Part shown: in pieces, positions 8,453 to 17,600 of the stretch
Layout of the letters: each line of letters begins with the position of its first letter
Numbering within the stretch: the first letter of the stretch is position 1
Assembly: GCA_016840285.1 (NCBI GenBank)
Contig: JAEOSR010000051.1
Span: 70,732-134,731 of the forward strand
Length of the DNA stretch: 64,000 nt
Direction: 5' to 3'
Source of the DNA: Candidatus Hodarchaeota archaeon
Lineage (GTDB): Archaea; Asgardarchaeota; Heimdallarchaeia; Hodarchaeales; Hodarchaeaceae
The notes under the pieces: generated by a model
What the model was told of the DNA's origin: nothing
Seen by the model: only the letters and a program-made list of their open reading frames with translations
Databases searched by the model: none
Translations under genes and position numbers: made by a program

Positions 8453-8684
8453 ATCTATACAACCTCTGATTTCGTTTAAATATAGTTTATTTTTCAAACA
8501 AAAGTATAATTAAGGAATTATAAAAAATATAATCATTTTATTTCAAATGATTTGTTGAGAAAATCAAAACATATAAAAATTAAATAAAAGAGACAATTAC
8601 TATCTAACATCAATGAAAGCAGCTTTATAATAATCTCATGAGAGGAAATGATCAATTCGTTATTTTATAAGTGAGGTTGTCTCA
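8453..8684. promoter_or_regulatory. Divergent AT-rich promoter region
   Basis: Very AT-rich spacer between divergent genes. On the minus strand a CTATATTTAAAC element near 8475-8487 lies about 25-35 bases upstream of the ATG at 8452. On the plus strand ACATATAAAAATT near 8567-8580 is the best TATA candidate for the membrane protein gene, which has a GTGAGG element just before its TTG start. No coding sequence seen. Confidence 0.4.
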
Positions 8685-9680
8685 TTGGCAGAAAAAGTTA
8701 AAAAAGGTAGATATACTTTTGATTTGAGCGATGGCTTTGGTTCGGAAGATGTAAAGGCCATCTTCGCTAGTATTTGGCGTTTCATTAAGGGTATCTTGAA
8801 AGTTATTTTTTGGCCTTATGTCTGGATCCTTCGCGTGTTCGGGCGGTCTATCCGTTTTATTAGAACCAAGGAAGCAGCAGAAAAAACTCTAAATGAAGAC
8901 GAGCGTTGGTTTATGGAAAGCATACCAACTTTCTTTATTTTCGTTGGGCTTTTTTCTGGGATTCTGTTATCAGTCCTGGTATACCTTTTTGGGACTGATG
9001 TTATAGATGAGATTCTTCAAAGAATTACTGGACTTGAAGGCTTCTTACAAGCAATATTTGATATTTCAGCTATAATTATAGAAATAATTTTAACAATAAT
9101 TGGATTAGGTTATCGACCCGATGGAACCGAACGGAGAAGTGGGATCGTTGACATTCTTCGATTCCTAATTGAACTTATTTGGGGTGGTTTAGTAGATAAT
9201 CCCTTTGCCCTCTTCATAGGAATTGGCATTGTTGGAGTCATTGTCGCTGTGGTCTTGATAGTATTATCAGAAACAGGAATAGTGGCAGTTATTGTAAGAA
9301 TCACCTCAAAATTAATCAATTTCGTTGTTACTGCTCCTACTAGAATTTTTGATGCCTTAAATGGGGTCTATCTAAAGTTTAATTATGTATTGAGTTCAAT
9401 AATTATTGGATCAAACAGACTTACAAATCGGACAATAGCATTTCACAGAAAGATTGTGCTATTATCTTATGCTCTGGGTATCTATACGTTTTTCAGCGGA
9501 TTATTTGTGTTAGCATCGCAACCATCATTCTTTGCTGACGCTAATAGTGCAATTATCTTCATTATTATAGTATTATTAGCAGTTGGAATTGGTGTTGGTA
9601 TTTTTGAAATGCTACTAATTGTACGATTCCTTGATATAGTCTCCCGTGGAAAATACACTGTAGAAACAGAAACTACATGA
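8685..9680 (+). CDS. Multi-pass membrane protein of unknown function
   Basis: Protein of 331 residues starting at TTG, with a GTGAGG-type ribosome-binding site 8-10 bases upstream. An amphipathic, aromatic-rich N-terminal part (residues 25-65, WRFIKGILKVIFWPYVWILR) is followed by about five or six hydrophobic helices: around residues 83-105, 120-145, 165-200, 240-275 and 290-315. The tail is short and polar. No catalytic motif and no recognised family. Its gene is codirectional with the MFS transporter 230 bases downstream. Confidence 0.6.
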   Translation: MAEKVKKGRYTFDLSDGFGSEDVKAIFASIWRFIKGILKVIFWPYVWILRVFGRSIRFIRTKEAAEKTLNEDERWFMESIPTFFIFVGLFSGILLSVLVYLFGTDVIDEILQRITGLEGFLQAIFDISAIIIEIILTIIGLGYRPDGTERRSGIVDILRFLIELIWGGLVDNPFALFIGIGIVGVIVAVVLIVLSETGIVAVIVRITSKLINFVVTAPTRIFDALNGVYLKFNYVLSSIIIGSNRLTNRTIAFHRKIVLLSYALGIYTFFSGLFVLASQPSFFADANSAIIFIIIVLLAVGIGVGIFEMLLIVRFLDIVSRGKYTVETETT

Positions 9681-9912
9681 ATCTCTTCATCCACTGATCT
9701 ACATGGTCACTTTTCTTAAAGAGGCCGTATTATCTTTCATTTTTTTCCTTTTTCTGTGAAAATTGGGGATAGACTATTAGTTTGGAAAAGGATATTCATA
9801 GATTTGTTCAAGTTTAAAATCTAAGAAGACTAAAAGTTCGTTGAGGATACATATTTGAGAAATGTTAAGAATGAAAAAATCAAGAATAATCATTTGATGA
9901 GAGGCCTTTCTT

Positions 9913-11865
9913 ATGTCAGATAAGGTGAATCTTGAGGAAGAAACGGTCAATGAAAAAGGATTGAACCGGATTATTTTGATAGTGGGAATATTAAGTGTCT
10001 TATTTTTCATTGCCTCTGCGTATGGAGTTCAACGCACCATTCTATCAACATTTGCAGAAGAACAACTTGAATTCTCGAAATGGTTTACAAACTGGGCTTG
10101 GATATCTATTGCATTTACTATCGCGGGGTATGGATTGTTTAAAGCTATTGCTGGCCTTTTTACTGGAGTGTATACCCAGAGAATTGGAACAAAAATAATG
10201 ATTCTCTTAGGTGCAGGGTGTTTTGTAGTAGGAGCTATCCCTCTTCTACTTTCAGAAGGGGATCCTTTGTTTTTAGGTATTGGGAATTCAATCCTTGGTG
10301 CTGGTGAGGGGTTCCTCTATGCAGGGGCAATGATATATCTTTCTGATGTAAGTACTGTAGCTCGACGTGCTCAATGGATGGGTTTTATGGAACTAGCAGT
10401 TTATGGAGGATATTCTTTTGGAGCTGTGATGGCTGGGTGGATAGCTATGATGACAGAAGCTAGTACAGCATTCATATTTTCAGCTATTGTCTCTTCTTTC
10501 GGGTTAATTATTGCTATTACTGCTGTAAAATCTAAAGTGAAATCAGAAGCTCAAGAAGAATTAGAAAAACTTCGTACACCAATTGAGAAACTCCAAACTC
10601 CAACACGATTTAGAAATCTTATATTAAGACCTACAGTGATTATCACTTGTTTAAACGGCCACATAAGTAAAATGGTTGATAGTATCATAGTTTTATTCCT
10701 TCCCTTGCTTCTTAGCAATGCATTATACGGTTACGGACTTTCAATTGAAGCTACAGGATTGATCACTGCAATTTTTACATTGTCTTGGGCGTTAACAATG
10801 CCACTGGCGGGGCGGATAAGTGATCGAATCGGTCGAAAGACACCTACTCTTATTGGCCTTTGTTTAGAAGCGTTTGCTCTACTAGGATTACAGGGAGGAA
10901 CATCACTATTTATAATTCTCTTTGTGTTTTCAGCTTTAGGGGGAATTGGTGTTGGGCTTTATTATCCAATTTTGCCATCAATTTCTGTTGATATCGCTCC
11001 TGAACAAGAAAAACCAAAACTTATAGGCTTCTATCGTGCTATCAAGGATTCTGGTTACTTTACTGGTCCATTGTTAGCAGGATTTGCAGCACAACTCTGG
11101 TATGATTCAGACCCACGATTAGAAATGGTGTTACATGTACCTCTAGTACTTGCTAGTTTAATGCTACTGATTGGGGCGATTAGTCTAGTTATAGTACGCG
11201 AAACTCGACCAGGTTGGGCCCAATTCCAAACAACTTTGGAACATGCTCAACTAGTGGAAGAATGTGTGATTCAAGTAACCAAGGGTTTGTTAGTATATCT
11301 AGAGCAAGAATCTATGGAAACTACTGCTTTTCGACCAATGTTAACAAGGTATACAACGCGAGCTAAAGAATTAGAGATTCAAGCTGATCGTCAACTCGAA
11401 GAGATAGCTGTACAAACCTATCAGAGTCTTCATCGAACTCCTGATGCGGGGAATTTTTTGCGAATTGCTCGGCGCTTAGATCGTGTTGCAGGATTAACAT
11501 TAGGTGCCTTGTTTCGTATTCAAATAATATCAATAGACGAGATTCCTCCTTTAATTCAAGAAAAATTACATGATGCCTCCGTTACTCTTAGATCATTAGT
11601 TCGAACTACAGTTGATATACTGCAGGTTCTTGAGATAAAATTGGATGCCGTAACAGGAGTTTATCATACTGTCCGTGATCGAGAAACAGATCTTGATCTG
11701 TTGTATCAGATGATGAATCGTCAACTCTTTATTTCTTCTCAAGAAATGCATTATGGGACATGGTATGCTATTAAGGATGTCATCAACATGATTGAACAGG
11801 CAGCAGATTCAGCAGAGGATGCTGCTGAAGTCATAAATATTCTTGCCATAAAATACAAAACTTAA
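9913..11865 (+). CDS. MFS transporter fused to a PhoU-like C-terminal domain
   Basis: Protein of 650 residues. Residues 20-430 form a 12-helix major facilitator transporter; the MFS signature is seen between helices 8 and 9 as GRISDRIGRKTP, with a weaker copy in the first half. Residues 440-650 are soluble and helical, with PhoU/DUF47-like patterns: LEIQADRQLEEIAV, RIARRLDRVAG and, at the end, EQAADSAEDAAEVINIL. PhoU-type domains bind metal clusters and regulate phosphate uptake, so phosphate or a phosphate-ester is a reasonable substrate guess (inference). Start ATG with GAGG upstream. The DNA polymerase gene follows 41 bases after. Confidence 0.8.
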   Translation: MSDKVNLEEETVNEKGLNRIILIVGILSVLFFIASAYGVQRTILSTFAEEQLEFSKWFTNWAWISIAFTIAGYGLFKAIAGLFTGVYTQRIGTKIMILLGAGCFVVGAIPLLLSEGDPLFLGIGNSILGAGEGFLYAGAMIYLSDVSTVARRAQWMGFMELAVYGGYSFGAVMAGWIAMMTEASTAFIFSAIVSSFGLIIAITAVKSKVKSEAQEELEKLRTPIEKLQTPTRFRNLILRPTVIITCLNGHISKMVDSIIVLFLPLLLSNALYGYGLSIEATGLITAIFTLSWALTMPLAGRISDRIGRKTPTLIGLCLEAFALLGLQGGTSLFIILFVFSALGGIGVGLYYPILPSISVDIAPEQEKPKLIGFYRAIKDSGYFTGPLLAGFAAQLWYDSDPRLEMVLHVPLVLASLMLLIGAISLVIVRETRPGWAQFQTTLEHAQLVEECVIQVTKGLLVYLEQESMETTAFRPMLTRYTTRAKELEIQADRQLEEIAVQTYQSLHRTPDAGNFLRIARRLDRVAGLTLGALFRIQIISIDEIPPLIQEKLHDASVTLRSLVRTTVDILQVLEIKLDAVTGVYHTVRDRETDLDLLYQMMNRQLFISSQEMHYGTWYAIKDVINMIEQAADSAEDAAEVINILAIKYKT

Positions 11866-11906
11866 AGGTAGAAAAATGATCTTCTACTAGAGACAGAACT
11901 CTCTCG

Positions 11907-14522
11907 GTGCAAACTGCAGTGGAAACATCCTTTGATTTTTTTCTTTTAGATGCTGATTACGAGGTACAAATTCAAGATGGACTTGAAAGGCCACTTCTTC
12001 GTCTTTGGGGCCGTTCTAATGGCAAACGAGTTGAAGTTCGTGTCAGAGATTTTCTTCCTTACTTTTATGTTGAAGGTGAAGAGGAAAAAATTAGGACGAT
12101 TCTAGCCAAGGGGAGTGAACCCATTAGAAATTGGTTACTACAAACTGCTAAATGCGAAAGATGCGTTTATTTTGGGAGTTCTTCACGTGTGGTAACAAAA
12201 TTGATTGGAAATATCCCGTATCGTGTTCCGGAGGTAAAAAAACTCATTCAACAGGCTGGAATCGAGGTTCATGAAGCAGATATTCCATTTACTCGTCGTT
12301 TCTTGATTGATAGATGTTTACGGGCTTTACATCCTATCACAGTAACAGGGACGATAATAAAGCAAGAAAATGATGCTTTAGTTATGGAAGCTCAATACAC
12401 AAATGTTTCACAAGAACCTGAAGCCCTAAGTGATTATCAACCGTCTCTTCTTGCTTTTGATATCGAGGTTGATTATGAACAAAGAGAAACTATTCACGAA
12501 CTATTACTTGAAAAGAAACGTAGGATTACGGCCATCTCAATGGCCTGGGGAACAGTAGAAACAGACAATCCAGACTCTAAAGTAATTATTCTTGAAAATG
12601 ACACTGATAGTGCGGAAATAGCGTTATTAAGTGAGTTTTTGAATACAGCCAAGCAATTAAAACCAGATATTCTACTCTCATTCAATGGAACCTTTTTCGA
12701 TATCCCTTATTTGACAGCACGGTTATCGAGATATGGAAAGTCATTGGGTGAGTTAGCTTTGTTCGAGGGATTGCAGAAAGAAGTCATTAAATCAAAAATT
12801 CCTGTTGAAAGTTACCGTTTGAAAGGACGAGCTGTTGTAGACTTACTACCGAAAACATGGGGTATACACCCAATCAGTGGGCAAAAAACACTTGATTCTG
12901 TGGCTGAAGAGGTGTTAGGAGAATCCAAAGTTAAGTTGACAAAAAATCTTGGAGAACTGTGGCGGAATGGGATTAATGGATCCGAAGAAGATGCTCAATT
13001 ATTTCGTGATTATTCGTTGAAAGATGCTGTTCTAACATTTCGTTTAGCTGCGGAGTTAGGAGTATCAAATTCCATTGAATTATGTCGTTTATCTGGTTAT
13101 CCGTTACCTGAAGGGATTCTTACTACAAGTCGGAATATTGGGGAGCTCGAACTAATGAGAATCCTTTATTCGAGAGATATGTTTATCCCTTCAAAGCCAA
13201 GTCCAGCTGAATTGAGAACCAGGAAGGAATTTAGTAAAAAATACCCTCATTTAGGAGGATGGGTGTTAGATCCCATGGTTGATGAAGCTTCAAATGTAGC
13301 AATCTTAGATTTCAGATCTTTATATCCAAATATTGTAAGGACACATAATATCTCGGGAGAAACCCTTATCCCGAATTCTGAATCATTATCTTCAGATCAA
13401 AGATTCAAAAATGAGCCTCGCGGTGCACTCGCTGAATTAATGGATCGAATTTTAAAGAAACGATATCAAACACAAGAAGAAATTGTAAATATTAGAGAAC
13501 AACCAAACCAAATAAAGATCCAAAAATACTTAGATATACTTGAAAAAAGACAGCGATCTTTAAAACTAATGGCAAATTCTCTTTTGGGTGCATCTAATTA
13601 TCCACGAGGAAGATTTTACCATCACATAATAGCAAATTCGATTACAGCTATAGCTCGAGAATTATTGCGTGACAAGCTAGAAATATGGACTAATGAATTC
13701 TCAGAAAATCATCCTTATGATGTCTTCCTCCGATATGGTGATACTGATTCAATTTTCATAGAATTTATGGTACCTGATCTGAATTCAGTAGACATTCAGC
13801 ATCAAAGTTATTCTATAACAAGAACTAAAGAGAAAAACCAACTTTTGGAAGTAATTAATAATTACCGCTCATTTCTATCTGAAAAACTACCCGAGTTTCT
13901 GGAATTACAACTTGAGGATGTAGCCTCACGAATTATTTTGAAAAAAGGTAGAAAAAAAGCATACGCTTACGTAAGTATGTTGTCTAACAATATTGTGATC
14001 AGAGGTTTTGAAGCTGTAAGGTCTGATTGGTCACCTTTGGCCAGAAAAGCACAGAAAGAGCTTCTCAAGACTCTCTTGAAAGATCAATCGGTTACACGGA
14101 GAGAAAATGCTCGTAGAGTTATTTTTAGCATTTGTCGAAATATTCTTACAGGTCAGGTTTCTCAATTAATACCAAATTTAACAATCCGAGGTCCATTAAG
14201 ACGCTCACCCGCAAAATATCGTTCTAAAACGCCTTCTGTGGGCGCTTTTTTGCATTACTGTGATCAAATGGGTTTGAACCCCGAATTAGAATGGAAGAAG
14301 TGGGACGGATTTCCATATATCATCGGGAAGGGTTCTCAGAATGAACCTCAATATCTTAGGGCCTATCATCCAGATGTTTTTCGTGATGGAGAGAAAGTAA
14401 TTGATCGAATGCATTACGTGAGGGAAATTCTGGGAGCTAGTAACCGATTTGGAATTCAGATAAGAGAGAGCGAAGCACAACAAGGCGCGTTTATTATCCC
14501 ATTGACAGTCTTCTTTAATTAA
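11907..14522 (+). CDS. Family-B DNA polymerase
   Basis: Protein of 871 residues with both active sites. 3'-5' exonuclease: Exo I FDIEVDYE (Asp185), Exo II SFNGTFFDIPYL, Exo III YSLKDAV. Polymerase: motif A DFRSLYPNI (Asp468), motif B KLMANSLLG (Lys553) and motif C YGDTDS (Asp612 and Asp614). All catalytic aspartates are present, so it should replicate or repair DNA with proofreading. One oddity: motif B normally reads NSxYG and here has Leu for Tyr, and the next residues (ASNYPRGRF) also differ from the usual pattern. Start is GTG. The gene is codirectional with the MFS transporter gene. Confidence 0.92.
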   Translation: MQTAVETSFDFFLLDADYEVQIQDGLERPLLRLWGRSNGKRVEVRVRDFLPYFYVEGEEEKIRTILAKGSEPIRNWLLQTAKCERCVYFGSSSRVVTKLIGNIPYRVPEVKKLIQQAGIEVHEADIPFTRRFLIDRCLRALHPITVTGTIIKQENDALVMEAQYTNVSQEPEALSDYQPSLLAFDIEVDYEQRETIHELLLEKKRRITAISMAWGTVETDNPDSKVIILENDTDSAEIALLSEFLNTAKQLKPDILLSFNGTFFDIPYLTARLSRYGKSLGELALFEGLQKEVIKSKIPVESYRLKGRAVVDLLPKTWGIHPISGQKTLDSVAEEVLGESKVKLTKNLGELWRNGINGSEEDAQLFRDYSLKDAVLTFRLAAELGVSNSIELCRLSGYPLPEGILTTSRNIGELELMRILYSRDMFIPSKPSPAELRTRKEFSKKYPHLGGWVLDPMVDEASNVAILDFRSLYPNIVRTHNISGETLIPNSESLSSDQRFKNEPRGALAELMDRILKKRYQTQEEIVNIREQPNQIKIQKYLDILEKRQRSLKLMANSLLGASNYPRGRFYHHIIANSITAIARELLRDKLEIWTNEFSENHPYDVFLRYGDTDSIFIEFMVPDLNSVDIQHQSYSITRTKEKNQLLEVINNYRSFLSEKLPEFLELQLEDVASRIILKKGRKKAYAYVSMLSNNIVIRGFEAVRSDWSPLARKAQKELLKTLLKDQSVTRRENARRVIFSICRNILTGQVSQLIPNLTIRGPLRRSPAKYRSKTPSVGAFLHYCDQMGLNPELEWKKWDGFPYIIGKGSQNEPQYLRAYHPDVFRDGEKVIDRMHYVREILGASNRFGIQIRESEAQQGAFIIPLTVFFN

Positions 14523-14666
14523 GAAGGCAAACAATCCTTTCTAAAAATTCGAACACCGTGTCCATTTTCTTGAACATCTGTTCTAATGACTGGTATAATA
14601 TTGTGGGAGTTGTAATTGGTAGGTAAGGTCAAACTTTCAAATAATAAATCATTATGAGATGGTTTT

Positions 14667-17600
14667 ATGTTTAAAAGGATATATGGATTGCTTTTTTTGC
14701 TTATTCTCTTTTCAAATATATATCAAGTCCTAGGAGTTAATCATGAAGGATTTATAGAGAATAATGGAATAATTACTAATTTTGATGATAATAATTCTAT
14801 GGTCACAGTTGATCAGGAAATTGAGCCAATTATCGATGAGAATTATCAATCATATTCCGATATATTTCAATCAAGTCCTTTATCTATTGATGAGCAGTCT
14901 AGTTCTGTTACAACAAAAATTTCATCATATTCTGATAAGTTAGTTCTTAATATAGATCTAGAAAGCCAGATTATTGCTCCAAACGAACCTCTGGGCTTTA
15001 CAATCCAAGCAAAGCGGGGATTAAGTCCAGCTGCAGGAGAAACTTTGACATGGGAAATCATTGAGGGAGAATATTGGGGATGGTACTATTATTATAGTTA
15101 TGAACCGCGATCAGAGCGTATCGTTCATTCAAAGACAATTACAACAGACTCCAACGGTGAATGGTCAGGATCGCTCACAACTGAAACAAGTGGTAGATAT
15201 TCAATTATTGTTCGATCCGAGTCAGAGTCGACGACGAGATATCGAGCATTTACAGTAGCTAGTATTGGTCTTTTTTGGCGAGTTCCTTATGAATTTGTAC
15301 CTGATATTCCCCATTCTTCAATCGCTTACGTCCTGAACACTACGGATTTCTCACCAATTTCTTCTGCTGATGTCGAGCTAGTTGTTGGTAGTTATTCCTA
15401 CAATTACAACACTTCTCAATACGAGTACTATGGTGATGACCCATTAAGTTGGCAAACTAATGATCAAGGAGTTGTAGGAGTTGAATTTACCCCATCAAAA
15501 ACACTTTCCGCAGAATGGAGTATTTTAGCAAATCTCAGTGCAACTTTCAATGGCGAAACTGTTTATGTTATACGTGATTTATATCGAGGTGGCTATTCTT
15601 GGGATTGGAGTGGAAATTATCAGACATTCAAACCTTATGAATTTATAATCACAACTGACAAACCAATTTACCTACCTACAGAGACTATCAATACACGAAT
15701 ATTAGTATGGAAAAATGATTATTACAAGGCAATAAAGGAACCTGTTGAGACTGAGGTGACTGTAAAATTCCTCTCGCCATCTCAGCATATTCTTTTTCAA
15801 AAAGTAATGTCTACCGATGAACATGGAATCATCTCTTACACATTTTCTCTGGATCCTGACACTGAGCTTGGGGACTACTATATTTATGTTGAAAAGGGAG
15901 AAGATTCTGAGGATTCAGTTAAAATACGTGTCGATAAATATGAAAAGCCAGCGTTCCGAGTTACATTAAACTTAGATCAAGAGTATGTTGCTCCTGGAAA
16001 TGTGTTATCGGGAAATGTGACTGCAGAATATTATTTCGGGAGGCCAGTAGCAAATGGTCAGATCGAATTATTAATAGGAGATTTTGAGGTTCTTTCAGGA
16101 ACAACCGATATCAATGGGTTTTGGGAGTTTAGGCACAGATTACCTGATGAAGACGAAATTGATGATGAAACCTCTATTCCAATAAATGTTACAGTTACGG
16201 ATACTGTGGGTCGGGAGGTATCGACCTCAGATAATATACAAATTACTGACTACATTTACGTTTGGTCGTATGTCAATCCTTGGTTTCCAAAAGTAGATGA
16301 AACTATCACAGTCTATTTTGGGGCTTATCAAGTGATCGGAACAAAATATTGGTGGTGGAATTGGGAACCAGTAACAAATGTTGACGTAGATATTACCCTT
16401 TATGGAGTCAGTGATACAGGAGAAAATTCCTCTCTAGCTAAATTCGATTCTTTCATTGGCGATTCTGGGCGTGGCAGCTATGAATTTAATTTGACTCAAT
16501 CAATGCTAGCTAATTTCATCCATTTCCGACTATTCATTGAAATAGTGAGTAATGACAGACGTGAGGGATCAGATATAACCAGGTTCAGTGTTGATCGGAA
16601 TTCGTTGAAATTGGCTTTGGATTCTACAATCTACGAACCTAAGGACGATGTGGAACTATCTGTTGAAATAGTCAATAGAGCATCAAACGAACAGGTTGAA
16701 GGTACAGTTTTACTTCGAGTCTATGATCCTGATTTTGATTTAATAGTAGAAACAGAGGAAAAAATTTCAAAATATGGTGAAGTATTAGCCTTTAACCTTT
16801 CTTCGAAAGCACCAGGAGGGAAATATCGGCTTTGGATCTATTTAGAGACCGAAGTAAGTTATGAATGGGGTTCAAGGATAATCTTTAGGTCGCCTACAAC
16901 TCTCGAATTTTCGGTTGGGTCTCCTCAGGAAATTTCTCTGTCTTCCGATAAAGAAAAATACAGTACTGATGAAAGTATAGCACTTCAGTGTAGTCTTGAT
17001 GGAAATACTAATGCTCCTATTATGGTTCAATTCGTTAAGAGAGGTATTGTTGCAACTGAGTTTATAGATCTACCACCAACTGATAGCTTCACTCTTGAAA
17101 TTGACAAGATTGAATTTCTTGCTCCATATTTCTGGGTATATGTGTATGCGATATTAGATGATGGAACAATTCTAGATACTTATCTAAAGATTGAAGTTGA
17201 TTCGACCATCCAAGTTGAGATCACATCAGATCGATCTGTTTATGAACCCGGTGATACTGCGAATGTAGCAATAAGGGTCTTCGATGCAAAGGATAATCCA
17301 ATATCTGCTGTGTTAGCTGTTTCTTTTGTAGATAGTTCAGTATATGGTGTTGAACCTGACCCTGAATCGGAAAATGATCATTTTGATGATTCTAGCTATT
17401 GGCCTTCAGTTTTAACTGTTACATCATGGAAGGGGAGACAGGAACTCTGGTGGTTCTGGTGGTATGAGGAATATTATGTCCTCCAAGGAGGGATATTTTG
17501 GGGATATGAAGATACTTTCTTCTATAGGGGGGTTCCTATGGAACCATTCCCTGAATCGGGTCAAGGTGTGAAAGATCAAGATAGTGATACCTCTCAGGAA

